Positions 15,905 to 25,200 of a stretch of 64,000 bases of DNA are shown one piece after another (position 1 is the stretch's first letter; each line of letters begins with the position of its first letter). The position numbers and the translations under genes are program-made. The DNA is from DASTFP01 sp963816855. Lineage in GTDB: Bacteria > Verrucomicrobiota > Verrucomicrobiia > Chthoniobacterales > Terrimicrobiaceae. The stretch covers positions 60,560 through 124,559 of the forward strand of contig CAWFMA010000020.1 in assembly GCA_963816855.1 (NCBI GenBank), in the 5' to 3' direction. Below the pieces are notes generated by a model, which saw nothing but the letters and a program-made list of their open reading frames with translations, ran no database searches and was not told where the DNA came from.

Positions 15905-18544
15905 TCAGGATTGTGGAGACAAAACGTGGTTTGCGGCGGTCTTCTCCGGAGGTCGGACGATGACTTCGACCCGCGAAGGAGTGTTGAAGTATTTCGCGGC
16001 CACGCGACGAATGTTTTCGATCGTAACCGCTTGGACGTCCTTTTTGCGCCGGAGATGATTGTCGAAACCAAGGCCCACTAGCTCGTCGACCGCGACGCTC
16101 GCCGCAAAGGCCGAGTTGCTCTGGTTTCGGATCGCCTCGGAACCGAGAAGCTTTTTCTTCGCGCGGCTGAGTTCTTCCGCGGTGAGCCCCTCCCTGGAAA
16201 GGCCATCGATCTCCTGTTGAAATTCCGTGCTGACCGCTTCCACCTTCTTTGGATCGGTGCCAAGATAGAAGACAAAAGAACCCGGCGCGAGTCCCAGGAA
16301 ATTTCCGGCCCCGACGAAATACGCGAGACCGAGTTGCTCCCGAATGCGATTGAAGAACCGTGATCCCAAATCATTTGACGCCTCGTTCAAGAGGTCGAGC
16401 GAAACGCGATCAGGATCGAGAACATCAGCGCCAGGATATCCGATCATCACGACCGCCTGTTGTTTGTTGCGCTCCTCAACGGCGCTCACCGGCGAGGCCG
16501 GCCCGACGGGCTTCGGCGGCTCGGACAAAGCCAGTTTGCCAGCGGGCATCGAACCAAAATCCTTTTCGAAGAGTTCAAGCACCTCTTCCGCCTTCACGTC
16601 CCCAAAGACGGCGATGACGCCATTCTGAGCGACAACATATTGGTCGTGAAACGCCTGCAAATCGGAGGGCGTAATCTTCGCCACGGACTCGGGCCGGCCG
16701 CTTCCCCGGAGAGCGTACGGATGGGCGCCGAACAGTTTTTCCCGCATCACGTTTCTCGCCACGGCGGTAATCTGCTCGTCCTCGGCCTTGATTGCGGCGA
16801 TTTGCGCTCCCTTTTCAAGGTCGACTTCGCTCTGGGGAAAGGCCGGGTTCTGCAGCACGTCTGAGACGACGTCCAATCCCAGGGCCAGATCCGGTTTCAT
16901 GACCTCCACGCTGACGCTGAAACTGTTGTTACCGCTGTCGGCGCCGATGCGGCCGCCGGCGCTCTCGATTTCCTCCGCCAATTGCGCGGCCGTGCGGTTG
17001 CTGGTCCCTTTGAGCATGGTCCGCGACAGCAGCCGGGTAATCCCGTTATTTTCGGGAGTCTCAGCGAGGAGACCCCCACGGAACGCCGCATAGATGGAAA
17101 CCAGCGGCAGGGTGGAGTCCTCGCGAACGAGGAGACGCAAGCCGTTCCGGAGAACGAATTTCTTGACCTCCGAGCGTGGAGCCTCGGATTCCCGTTTTTC
17201 ACTTTCCACGCCGGAGCCGCGAGGGTTGAGCGAAGTCACGTTCAGCCTGTCGGGCCGGAGATACTGCTGCGCTACCCGCTTCAGGTCTTCGGTGGTCACG
17301 CGGGCGATCGCGTTAAGGTAGTCCTTGCTAAAGTTTGTATTTCTCGTCAGAAGCCAATTGGAGCCGAGATCGGAGGCCTTTCCGCGCATGGTTGACAGGC
17401 TGGACAGTTGATTCGCCAGCATCGAGCGACGCGCCTTGTCCAGTTCGGCCTGCGAACCGCCGTCTTTTTTGATTCGCTCCACGACGGCCAGGGCCTGCAT
17501 TTCCGCGGTGGATCGCTCAGCGGGATCGCAAAGCGCTTGAATCACGAAAACGCCGTCCGTCTGCAGCGAAAACATTCCGGCGTCGACGGAATGAACAGTA
17601 TGTTGCTTTTCACGAAGCTCCTGGTTGAGCATCGAGCTGCGCCCGGAGCCCAGCACGTCTCCGAGCAACTCCAGCGCCGGCGTGTCGGGGTGGGTCAGCC
17701 CGGGAATGCGCCAAGCCAGCGAAAGGCGGGTCAGCTCCGTGGGAAATTCTTCATGGGCCTCGCGCCGGCCGATCTGTTCAGGTTCCTTCTCGACAAAAAC
17801 CGGCTCCAAGGCGTGGCGGGGATAGTTTTTGAAGGCCTCTTCGAGCTGCGCGCGGATCTTCTCCGCGCTCACATCGCCCGTCACGACGAACGTCAGATTG
17901 TTCGGAACATAGCGGGTCTTGTAATAGGACATGACGTCGTCCCGCTTGAGTTGATTGTAAACATCGAGATACCCGATGACCGGATGGCGGAACGGACTCT
18001 CCGAAAAGACGGTGCGCAGCATCAGTTGGGAGCTTTGGCGGCCCGGATCGTCGAATCCCATGGCAAATTCGCGGCGGATGACCTCCTGCTCCCGGGTGTA
18101 TTCATCCTCGGGAAGAGTGGAATTCATCACGGCGTCAGAAAGAATCGAGAGAGCCTCGGAGGCCCCGTCGGACGGCACATCGATCCAGAATACCGTCCGG
18201 TCGAAACTTGTATAAGCATTGATATAGCCTCCCCGATCCTGGATCTGCCGCGCGATGTCCCCGGCCTTCCGATCCCGTGTTCCCTTGAAAAGCATATGCT
18301 CCAGGATGTGCGAAAGACCGGCACCCATCCATTTGCCTTCGTTAATGCTCCCTGTGGCGCACCACGCCTGGACGCTTGCCACAGGGGCGCTGTGATCCTC
18401 ATCAACGATCAGCGTGAGCCCGTTGTCGAAGGAAAACACCTGCGCGTGACTATCTGGCAGGACCGGCGCGGCGGGACGGGAATCCTTTGCCGGCGCATGA
18501 GTCAGAATCATAAGAAATAGGAAGAAAGCTAAATACGGCTTCAT
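15905..18544 (-). CDS. Secreted M16 zinc metalloprotease, tandem-domain
   Basis: An 879-residue protein with a signal peptide (about 1-19) and two M16 halves. The first carries the inverted zinc motif H79-I-L-E82-H83 in LSHILEHMLFKGT and a downstream Glu in the EQEVIRREF helix. The second (from about 470) aligns structurally but has GITRLLSRTMLKGT in the same place, so it lacks zinc ligands. This is the active-plus-inactive arrangement of pitrilysin-type peptidases. It probably acts in the periplasm on peptides or small proteins. The start overlaps the Minf_1886 gene by 4 bp, implying translational coupling. Confidence 0.93.
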   Translation of the reverse strand: MKPYLAFFLFLMILTHAPAKDSRPAAPVLPDSHAQVFSFDNGLTLIVDEDHSAPVASVQAWCATGSINEGKWMGAGLSHILEHMLFKGTRDRKAGDIARQIQDRGGYINAYTSFDRTVFWIDVPSDGASEALSILSDAVMNSTLPEDEYTREQEVIRREFAMGFDDPGRQSSQLMLRTVFSESPFRHPVIGYLDVYNQLKRDDVMSYYKTRYVPNNLTFVVTGDVSAEKIRAQLEEAFKNYPRHALEPVFVEKEPEQIGRREAHEEFPTELTRLSLAWRIPGLTHPDTPALELLGDVLGSGRSSMLNQELREKQHTVHSVDAGMFSLQTDGVFVIQALCDPAERSTAEMQALAVVERIKKDGGSQAELDKARRSMLANQLSSLSTMRGKASDLGSNWLLTRNTNFSKDYLNAIARVTTEDLKRVAQQYLRPDRLNVTSLNPRGSGVESEKRESEAPRSEVKKFVLRNGLRLLVREDSTLPLVSIYAAFRGGLLAETPENNGITRLLSRTMLKGTSNRTAAQLAEEIESAGGRIGADSGNNSFSVSVEVMKPDLALGLDVVSDVLQNPAFPQSEVDLEKGAQIAAIKAEDEQITAVARNVMREKLFGAHPYALRGSGRPESVAKITPSDLQAFHDQYVVAQNGVIAVFGDVKAEEVLELFEKDFGSMPAGKLALSEPPKPVGPASPVSAVEERNKQQAVVMIGYPGADVLDPDRVSLDLLNEASNDLGSRFFNRIREQLGLAYFVGAGNFLGLAPGSFVFYLGTDPKKVEAVSTEFQQEIDGLSREGLTAEELSRAKKKLLGSEAIRNQSNSAFAASVAVDELVGLGFDNHLRRKKDVQAVTIENIRRVAAKYFNTPSRVEVIVRPPEKTAANHVLSPQS

Positions 18545-18975
18545 GCTTTCTTTCCGACAATCCCAGGGCCGTTTACGCTCAATTTCTCCGGCTCGGGAAG
18601 GAAAGGAAGCACAAATGCGTCAGCGAAATCATAGCCTCCGCGAAAGCTTTCCAGGGTGTCCTCGTCCGTTTTTCCGAAAACCCCGACGCGGACAAGGTTG
18701 AACACCATATTACCTACGTCCTCGGAAGAGCGAACCCCCCACTGCTCGAAAACTGTGATGGCCATGGGTCCGAACTCCTGCAAGCCGTGGATCCGGAATC
18801 CCTCCAGCAACTCGGCCGCTCCGGCGTGAGAGGAGATCTCCTTTCGGGTTTTCTTTCTCCGCTTTAGAGTGGCTTCCAGCGCGTCGCGCAAAAAGACATA
18901 TGCCTCCACGTGATAGCGGGAGTCTTCTTTAAACAGCTTGTCCAGGGCCTCGTGAAATCCAATCGCCTGCATCAT
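18541..18975 (-). CDS. Minf_1886 family protein
   Basis: A 144-residue soluble protein. I recognise a conserved family of Verrucomicrobia and Planctomycetes from the pattern YxxEAYxFLRDALE, then SSHAGAAELLEGFRIHGLQE and FGPMAITVFEQWG, followed by VGNMVFNLV. No enzymatic motif is known. The gene overlaps both neighbours by 4 bp (small membrane protein upstream, M16 protease downstream), so it belongs to a tightly coupled operon. Confidence 0.85.
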   Translation of the reverse strand: MMQAIGFHEALDKLFKEDSRYHVEAYVFLRDALEATLKRRKKTRKEISSHAGAAELLEGFRIHGLQEFGPMAITVFEQWGVRSSEDVGNMVFNLVRVGVFGKTDEDTLESFRGGYDFADAFVLPFLPEPEKLSVNGPGIVGKKA

Positions 18976-19112
18976 TGCCGCCCGGATTCAGCCGCCGCTT
19001 GCAAGGGAGCCAGCGCCCGGACTTGGCGCCACTGCCTCACTCCGAGACCAGCGCAAAATGCGAGCAGAACGACAGCCACCAGCAACTGCTCCCGGCGGGT
19101 TAGTGTAGACAT
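18972..19112 (-). CDS. Small single-pass membrane protein, 46 aa
   Basis: The peptide MSTLTRREQLLVAVVLLAFC begins with a short charged segment and runs into one transmembrane helix (about residues 9-26), followed by a basic cytoplasmic or periplasmic tail. Its stop overlaps the Minf_1886 start by 4 bp, which supports that it is translated. An upstream in-frame start (19163) overlaps the end of the preceding gene and lacks similar character. The function is unknown. Confidence 0.5.
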   Translation of the reverse strand: MSTLTRREQLLVAVVLLAFCAGLGVRQWRQVRALAPLQAAAESGRQ

Positions 19113-19156
19113 CCCGCAAAAATAGCGAGGCTGGCTGTTCGTGCAAGTGCGCAACG

Positions 19157-20467
19157 TTACCAACCCCTCGCGTCCACGTCGTCCAGAGTCCGGCTAACGG
19201 CGTCGTTGCGGCGAAGGCCTGGCGAACTGCTCTCCAGATCAAGCTCCGAATCGAATTCCTTGCTTGGAGTATCCAGCCGGGCGGCTTCGAACCAGTTCAG
19301 GTAATCTTCCATCTCCTCGGAGCGCTTTACGACGGCCTGCTGGAGCTGCATGTTCTTGCGAATTCGAGCCTCGAGGCTCTTCCTCGGCTTTGCGGCGAGC
19401 CGCGCGGCAATCAAGCGATATTCCTCGACAATGGGACGCATCAAGGGATGCGCCCGCACTTCGAGGCGCAGCAAATCCTCCGCCTTTTGTCGAAGGATGT
19501 AGCGGCCGGAGGCGGCCCTTGCCAGGGCCTCCAGAGCCTCAGGCCCGGAAACAATCCCGGCCCCGGATCTTCTCGGATCGGCCGGAGCCGAGATTTCCAG
19601 GATCAGAGCAAGACGCTTTTGCGTCTCCCCAACTGGAAGCGGCAGGATGCGATTCGACGCCGACGCCTCGGCGAGAGACAGCGTCCAGAGCTTCGAAAGA
19701 ACGGCGGGTCGCCCGGAAAGCATCGGAAACGCCTCCAGCAACCTGGAATCGTCAGCGGGATTAATGGAGGAAAGACCGGAGCAATATTCGGCCAGGTGCT
19801 TTGCGCCGTCGGGCGTGCGAAGAACCGCGCGGAGGAGACCCAGGGAGAGGGCGCGATAAATTGCCCGCGAGGTGGCGTCGAGCATCTCGGGACGCTCCTT
19901 CAGAAACACCTCAAGTTTGGGCGGGTTTCCTTGTTTCAATACCTGGTCGTAGAGGCCGGCGGCGACCCCTTCTTCGCGGGCCGTCACATCCTCGTAGAGC
20001 CCCTCGATGAGCCAGGAGGGCGGCTGGTGAAACGACTTCCCCGCCTTCGAAGGCAGATCCCGATAAGCATACTCGAGAAACAGGGCCCGATAGACTTCCA
20101 AGTCAAACTCGGCGCTTTGCAGCGACGAGACGTCCCGAACGTCGATTTGCACTTTGAGGGCGCCGCCGTCCCCTTCGTACAAGCCCGTGCGTGTTCGGGA
20201 GGAGTCCGGGCGCTGCAACGCCAATATTTGGACGACAATCGGCGATTTCCACTCATCGGCCAATCGCAGACGGCGAAGCCATTGGCTTTTCAAATCCTCG
20301 ACCCTCCTGGCCAGGCGGGACCTTAGCGCGCGATCCGGATGATAGATCACGAATTGCTGGGAGGAGCTTACCGAACGCTGCAACGGCGCAACGCGCTCGG
20401 GCTTGGTTTGCCCCAGGGCGGTGAGCACTCCCAGGGACAGCGCAAAAACGAGCAATCGTGAGATCAA
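19157..20467 (-). CDS. Secreted protein of unknown function (peptidase-MA-like context)
   Basis: The gene probably starts at TTG 20467, overlapping the TGA stop of the upstream gene (TTGA). This gives 436 residues beginning LISRLLVFALSLGVLTALGQ, a clear signal peptide. The region around PPSWLIEGLYEDV resembles the 'W-hydrophobic-EGL' segment that follows the zinc motif in peptidase-MA-like proteins, but no HExxH is present. The C-terminus is helical and charged. A longer frame reaching 20716 overlaps the upstream gene and is Arg-rich, so I do not use it. Confidence 0.6.
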   Translation of the reverse strand: MISRLLVFALSLGVLTALGQTKPERVAPLQRSVSSSQQFVIYHPDRALRSRLARRVEDLKSQWLRRLRLADEWKSPIVVQILALQRPDSSRTRTGLYEGDGGALKVQIDVRDVSSLQSAEFDLEVYRALFLEYAYRDLPSKAGKSFHQPPSWLIEGLYEDVTAREEGVAAGLYDQVLKQGNPPKLEVFLKERPEMLDATSRAIYRALSLGLLRAVLRTPDGAKHLAEYCSGLSSINPADDSRLLEAFPMLSGRPAVLSKLWTLSLAEASASNRILPLPVGETQKRLALILEISAPADPRRSGAGIVSGPEALEALARAASGRYILRQKAEDLLRLEVRAHPLMRPIVEEYRLIAARLAAKPRKSLEARIRKNMQLQQAVVKRSEEMEDYLNWFEAARLDTPSKEFDSELDLESSSPGLRRNDAVSRTLDDVDARGW

Positions 20468-21237
20468 CGGGGGACTGGCTTGCGGGCGTGCCAGCTCAGT
20501 TTGGCCGACGGTGGCGCAAGGACGACCTCGTTGGCTGTCTCCAGGACGGCCACGGCTTCGGAAGTCGAAGCGATGACCGGACGCAGAACAGTTTTGAGAA
20601 GCGGAACCAAACGAGCGCTCAGCGGCATCCGGCCTATGGCCCCGCCGATGGTTTTCAGGGTCATCTTCCCGGCGGACATTTCCGGCATAGTCGCCAGGCT
20701 CAAATAAATCGGCCATCCGTGAAATCGTTGCTCCACGAGAAAATCCAATTGCCCCGGCTTGATGATGACAAAGGCCCGCCCAAAGTCCGCCTGCAGTAGC
20801 TTCCCGGTCGCCGCCGGGTCCGGAACGATGCTTGATGCCAGATAATTATTGGCTTGTTCCTGGGTCACATCGATGGATCGGGCGTAGGTGCTCTCCGCGA
20901 ACGTCTGCAACATTTGCAGCAGCCGGCCTGCCTGCGCTTCATCAGCCGGCTGAGCGGGCGGCACGCCGTCGGGTGCCCGGGCCATCTGAATAATGGCTGC
21001 CAGGATCGCGGCAAGAATCGCCGTAAAAATGATTCTCCGAATGAAGTGGAACAGTCCGCCTGCGATTCCCCGGCGCACCACGCGGCCGCGTGCTCGCGTC
21101 CCGGAAACGACTCGTTCTTTTCCAGCGTCTTTCGGGTCAACCGCCGATGTCCGCTCCAGCCGCGCGCCGCAATTCTGGCAGAAGGCGCGGGTCAGATCAT
21201 TCTGGTGGCCGCATTCGGCGCACTTGATGCCGTTCAC
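20464..21237 (-). CDS. Zinc-ribbon membrane protein
   Basis: A 257-residue protein with an N-terminal zinc ribbon (CAECGHQNDLTRAFCQNCGARL, with cysteines at 6, 9, 20 and 23), a basic linker, one transmembrane helix (about 66-86, IIFTAILAAILAAIIQM) and a roughly 165-residue domain beyond the membrane. The function is unknown. It overlaps the FmdB-like gene by 4 bp and the downstream secreted-protein gene by 3 bp. The operon appears to encode envelope-linked proteins. Confidence 0.7.
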   Translation of the reverse strand: MNGIKCAECGHQNDLTRAFCQNCGARLERTSAVDPKDAGKERVVSGTRARGRVVRRGIAGGLFHFIRRIIFTAILAAILAAIIQMARAPDGVPPAQPADEAQAGRLLQMLQTFAESTYARSIDVTQEQANNYLASSIVPDPAATGKLLQADFGRAFVIIKPGQLDFLVEQRFHGWPIYLSLATMPEMSAGKMTLKTIGGAIGRMPLSARLVPLLKTVLRPVIASTSEAVAVLETANEVVLAPPSAKLSWHARKPVPR

Positions 21238-21566
21238 TCCTTGGAGGACTTCGTAGGTTTAGACGACTCGGGCGCAGGTTTGGCAGGCGTGGGCTTTTCG
21301 GAAGGCTTGGAAGTTTCGCCGGCCGGCGAACTTTCTTTTTTCGCGGCCTGTTTGTAGCCCTCACTCCTATAATCGGTTATGTAAAACCCGCTTCCTTTGA
21401 AAATCAGGCCCGCGCCGGTTCCCAGCAATCGCCGAACCTTGCCCTTGCCCCATTTTCGCATGCGGCAGAGAGACTCCGAGCAAACAGTGAGAGGAGCGTC
21501 CTTCATTGATTGGAAGATCTCGAACGTCTTCCGGCATTTCTCGCACTCGTATTCGTAGGTTGGCAT
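21234..21566 (-). CDS. FmdB-family zinc ribbon protein
   Basis: A 110-residue protein starts MPTYEYECEKCRKTFEIFQ, the typical FmdB opening with the first C-x2-C. The second Cys pair is C-x4-C in the segment VCSESLCRM, a wider spacing than usual. LIFKGSGFYITDY marks the end of the conserved domain. The last 40 residues are a disordered Lys/Ser/Pro tail. It is annotated in other genomes as a putative regulatory protein without proven function. It is the first gene of the seven-gene minus-strand operon. Confidence 0.85.
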   Translation of the reverse strand: MPTYEYECEKCRKTFEIFQSMKDAPLTVCSESLCRMRKWGKGKVRRLLGTGAGLIFKGSGFYITDYRSEGYKQAAKKESSPAGETSKPSEKPTPAKPAPESSKPTKSSKE

Positions 21567-21661
21567 CGTTAGAGAGTGCCACTATCGGGAATTTGCGCGT
21601 TTTGTGCAATGCTGACCTGCTCGCTTGACGTTTTTACAAAGCATGCTCTTTTAACACGCCC

Positions 21662-22282
21662 ATGAACCCTCGGGGTCCGTTTTATCAGATTGCTGCAGCC
21701 TTGCTGGCGCTGATGCTTGGAGCGTGCGCCGGCTACGACCCGCGACTCAACAGCCGTGAGGTCAAATACCTCGGCACGGGCGGGCCGGTCATCGATCCCG
21801 CCACCAAGGAAAGCATGGCCCTAAAGAAGTCCTACTGGGATGACAGTGGCATTACCGGATCTCCTTCCATCGTCATCAATTTGAACAAGCAAACCGCTTC
21901 CTTCTACAAGGACGACAAACTTGTCGGCGTCTCGGCAATTTCCAGCGGCCGCGAGGGCTACGACACGCCTCCCGGCAACTACCAGATCCTCCAAAGAGAC
22001 CTCAACCACGCGTCGAATCTCTACGGCGACTACGTGGATGCCGCGGGAAACGTCGTGGTGAAGAACGTGGATGTAAAAAAAGATCCCTGCCCGCCAGGGC
22101 TTAGCTTCCGCGGGGCGCCGATGCCGTATTTCATGAGAATCACTCCGAGCGGCGTCGGCATGCACCAGGGTTTCCTGCCCGGCGTTCCGGACAGTCACGG
22201 TTGCATTCGTATGCCCGAAAAAATGGCGAAACTCTACTGGGACAACGCGCCCTTGGGCACGCCGGTAACGGTGGAGCAATAG
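21662..22282 (+). CDS. L,D-transpeptidase (YkuD) lipoprotein
   Basis: A 206-residue protein. The lipobox LGAC puts the lipidated Cys at position 22. The YkuD catalytic domain spans about 67-205, with the active-site motif H168 ... S-H179-G-C181-I-R (MHQGFLPGVPDSHGCIRM). It should form or exchange L,D-crosslinks in peptidoglycan, or attach proteins to it, from the periplasmic face of a membrane. Length and motif are complete. It stands alone, divergent from the FmdB operon and convergent with uvrD. Confidence 0.93.
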   Translation: MNPRGPFYQIAAALLALMLGACAGYDPRLNSREVKYLGTGGPVIDPATKESMALKKSYWDDSGITGSPSIVINLNKQTASFYKDDKLVGVSAISSGREGYDTPPGNYQILQRDLNHASNLYGDYVDAAGNVVVKNVDVKKDPCPPGLSFRGAPMPYFMRITPSGVGMHQGFLPGVPDSHGCIRMPEKMAKLYWDNAPLGTPVTVEQ

Positions 22283-22309
22283 TTCCGCGTCAGCCGCGCG
22301 GCGTTTCTC

Positions 22310-24319
22310 TCAGAATGGCCTGCCTCGCTCTGAAAGCGGGGTGGACACCTCCCAGGTTTCGAACAGGGCTTCGGGAATCTCGCTTAAGAAGCGCGAGGGC
22401 CTTTGAAATGCCTCGCCATATCCCGCGTTCAACCTCATGTCTGGATAGGTGACGTAGAGTTCGTCCCTGCAGCGGGTGAGCCCCACGTAGAATAGTCTTC
22501 TCTCTTCCTCGAGCCCTTCCCGGGTTCCCGAACTGCGGGTGCTGGGAAACATGCCCTCGGTGAGCCAGATCAGGAACACCACTTTCCATTCGAGGCCTTT
22601 CGCCTGGTGAATCGTCGACAGCGTGATCTTTTCCGAACCGGCTTCGCCCTGAAGCACATCGGGCGTTTCCACCGCTCCAAGCAATGCGAGTTGAGCCAGA
22701 AATTCCTCGGCGTTATCAAACTGACGGGCGAATCCGGACAAGGTGTTGATATCCTCCCGCCTGGCTTCATAGTTTGGAAACTTGGCCTTCATGTAATCGT
22801 CGTAAATGGCAAACAACACGCTTTCGATCATCGCCGACGGCGCAACCGATCCGCCCGCGGGCGCCAATTCCAAGAGAGTGCTTATCAATTGCGTCCAGGA
22901 AGCCTGCGCTTTGGACGGAGGCCGAAGATCTCGAAGAGAGGCCATGTCGGGCCGTTCGTTGAGTTTTGCGCTGGCCTCGTTCCACAGAATTTCGGCGGAC
23001 TTCGAGCCGATCCCCGGGAGGAGCTTGATCAAACGTTTGAACGCTATCTCGTCCAGCGGGTTCACGGCAAACCTTAGGAAGGCAGCGACATCTTTGACAT
23101 GCGCTTGCTCGAAAAAGCGAAGGCCGCTGGTAATCGCGAAAGGAATTCCGCGGCGCGTGAATTCCAGCTGCACCTCCATGGAATGGTAATGGGCGCGATA
23201 GAGAACCGCCATTTCGTTCAACGCGACGCCCTCCTCGTGCAATTCAAGCACGCGTTGCGCAACAAAAGCCGCCTGTTGCGAGTTTGTCGAAAGAGGAACC
23301 AGAGCCGGCTTGATCTCTTGCCCCCGGCGAGCGGCACTTAGCCGTTTGGCAAATTGGCGTTCATTTGCCCGGATGGAGGCGTTGGCCACTTCAAGAATTT
23401 CCGGGACGCTCCGATAGTTCGTTTCGATCCGGAAGACCTGGGCCTCGGGATGCCTGGAAGGAAACCTGAGGATGTTCTCGAAATCCGCGCCACGCCAGGA
23501 GTAGATGCTCTGCGCGTCGTCACCGACAACCATGACGTTGCCGTGAACTCCGGCGATTGAATCCACCAGTTCCGCCTGGATGCGATTGGTGTCCTGATAC
23601 TCATCGACCAGGATATGCTGGAATTGCTCCCGATAGAGTTCCGCCACGTCTTGCGCCGTTTCGAAGAGTTCCAGGGTCTTTGACAGCAGATCGTCGAAGT
23701 CCATCGCGTTGGTCTCCTTCTTGCGGGCCTCGTAGACAATCCGGACCCGGTCAATCTGCTCGGCGAGCGGGGCGAAATAAGGAAACTTCGCCCGGAGAAC
23801 CCGGCCAACGTCCACCCGGGTATTCACCGAATAACTAAAAATGTCGGCGAGGACTTCCCCTTTTGGAAACCGGCGATCATTGGTGCGCAAACCCTCTCGC
23901 GCCACGATGCCGGAGATCATTTGATCCTGATCTTCGCGATCCATAATCGTAAACCCCTTCCTGAAGCCGACGCGCTCGGCGTGCCGCCTCAGGATACGAT
24001 TGCCGACGGAATGAAATGTGCCTCCCCAAATCCCTTGGGAGCCTTGCGGGAGCAAGCCGGCAACGCGATCGAGCATCTCCCGCGCCGCCTTGTTGGTAAA
24101 AGTCAACAGCAGGATGCCTCGCGCGGGCACGCCTTGCTCGAGCAGCCAGGCCACCCGAAAAGTCAAGGTGCGGGTCTTTCCACTCCCCGCGCCGGCAATA
24201 ACCAGCGCCAACCCTCGAGGCGAAGTGACCGCGGCCAGTTGCTGGGGATTGAGTTCGGCGGCGTAGTCAATTCCGGGAGCAATACCGGCCGGAACGCCCA
24301 GAGAATATCGCCTCGCCAC
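22310..24319 (-). CDS. uvrD: UvrD/PcrA/Rep-type 3'-5' DNA helicase
   Basis: A 669-residue superfamily 1A helicase. Walker A is AGAGSGKT (42-49), motif Ia LLTFTNKAAREM, motif II DEYQDT (239-244), motif III GDDAQSIYSWRGA, motif IV TNYRS, motif V TIHQAKGLEW and motif VI EERRLFYVGLTR. It is somewhat shorter than E. coli UvrD because the C-terminal Tudor-like extension is reduced. The assignment among UvrD, PcrA and Rep is not firm. The start GTG immediately follows the dacA-like stop (no gap). Confidence 0.92.
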   Translation of the reverse strand: MARRYSLGVPAGIAPGIDYAAELNPQQLAAVTSPRGLALVIAGAGSGKTRTLTFRVAWLLEQGVPARGILLLTFTNKAAREMLDRVAGLLPQGSQGIWGGTFHSVGNRILRRHAERVGFRKGFTIMDREDQDQMISGIVAREGLRTNDRRFPKGEVLADIFSYSVNTRVDVGRVLRAKFPYFAPLAEQIDRVRIVYEARKKETNAMDFDDLLSKTLELFETAQDVAELYREQFQHILVDEYQDTNRIQAELVDSIAGVHGNVMVVGDDAQSIYSWRGADFENILRFPSRHPEAQVFRIETNYRSVPEILEVANASIRANERQFAKRLSAARRGQEIKPALVPLSTNSQQAAFVAQRVLELHEEGVALNEMAVLYRAHYHSMEVQLEFTRRGIPFAITSGLRFFEQAHVKDVAAFLRFAVNPLDEIAFKRLIKLLPGIGSKSAEILWNEASAKLNERPDMASLRDLRPPSKAQASWTQLISTLLELAPAGGSVAPSAMIESVLFAIYDDYMKAKFPNYEARREDINTLSGFARQFDNAEEFLAQLALLGAVETPDVLQGEAGSEKITLSTIHQAKGLEWKVVFLIWLTEGMFPSTRSSGTREGLEEERRLFYVGLTRCRDELYVTYPDMRLNAGYGEAFQRPSRFLSEIPEALFETWEVSTPLSERGRPF

Positions 24320-25174
24320 CTACTCCTCGTCGTCCGGAATCGCGGACGGGGCGACGCGAAGCGACGCCAGCTGAGTCTCCCTGATCCCCAAACCGTAGGC
24401 GAGAAGCGCGGCAGACTCCTGCCAGACACGCGCCTTGCTGCCGCCCAGGACCACGGCGATCATGTCCTTTCCGCTCCAAGAGCCGCTGGAAATGAGGCAA
24501 TGCCCCGCGGCGTCCGTATAGCCGGTTTTCATTCCGTTGCAGAAGGAGTAGGTTCGAAGAACCCGGTTCGTGTTTTGCAGGGGAATCGTCTTGCCGCTCG
24601 CGTAGTGGAACATGCAATGCCGAGTCTTGATGATATCCCGCAGCAGCGGATTGAAGTAAACAGCCCTGGCCACGCGAGCCATGTCGCGGGCCGTGGAGTA
24701 TTGATCATCCGCCGGCAAGCCGTTCGGATTGACAAAATGAGAGGAATCGCCGCCCAGCCGGGTCATCCGTTGATTCATTTTCAACGCGAATTCGTCAATG
24801 TTCCCGGCGTTGTCGCGCGCCAGGGCCCGGGCCGCGTCGTTCGGACTTTTGATCAGCAGCGCCGTCAGCAACTGCTGTCGCGTATAGACATCGCCGGTCT
24901 TGAGATAAAGTTTGGTCGGAGCCGCAAACATATCCGATCTGTCGATCGTCACCGGGGCCGAAAGATCGCCCGATTCGGCGATGATGAGCGCGGTCAGCAA
25001 CTTTTGCGTGCTGGCGACCGGGCGCCGCTCATTCTCATTCTTCTTGAAGATGACCTTGCCCGAATTCGCGTCGAAGAGAACCGCGGATTCGGCGGTGATA
25101 ATCGGTTCTTGAGCCCGCAGAACCGGCAGCAAATACACCAGCGGAAGAACGAAGACCGCCAGCAGCATTTTCAT
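24320..25174 (-). CDS. D-alanyl-D-alanine carboxypeptidase (S11 family, PBP5/6-like)
   Basis: A 284-residue penicillin-binding protein with a signal peptide (about 1-21). The active-site motifs are complete: S55-T-Q-K58, S110-P-N112 and K216-T-G. It removes the terminal D-Ala of peptidoglycan pentapeptides. The C-terminal domain 2 and membrane-anchoring amphipathic helix of E. coli PBP5 are missing, so it is of the short, DacF-like kind. It lies 26 bp after jag and abuts uvrD, continuing the rpmH-to-uvrD run. Confidence 0.93.
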   Translation of the reverse strand: MKMLLAVFVLPLVYLLPVLRAQEPIITAESAVLFDANSGKVIFKKNENERRPVASTQKLLTALIIAESGDLSAPVTIDRSDMFAAPTKLYLKTGDVYTRQQLLTALLIKSPNDAARALARDNAGNIDEFALKMNQRMTRLGGDSSHFVNPNGLPADDQYSTARDMARVARAVYFNPLLRDIIKTRHCMFHYASGKTIPLQNTNRVLRTYSFCNGMKTGYTDAAGHCLISSGSWSGKDMIAVVLGGSKARVWQESAALLAYGLGIRETQLASLRVAPSAIPDDEE

Positions 25175-25200
25175 CGCCCGGGAAAATAGCGGAAATCTTT

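Noticed and set aside
17408..18520. A 370-codon open frame antisense to the M16 protease
   Set aside because: The minus strand carries a complete protease with signal peptide and HxxEH motif. The antisense frame is a by-product of GC-rich codon use.
23921..25189. A 422-codon plus-strand frame antisense to uvrD and dacA
   Set aside because: It spans two complete, motif-confirmed genes on the other strand and shows Arg/Gln/Gly-rich, motif-free sequence.
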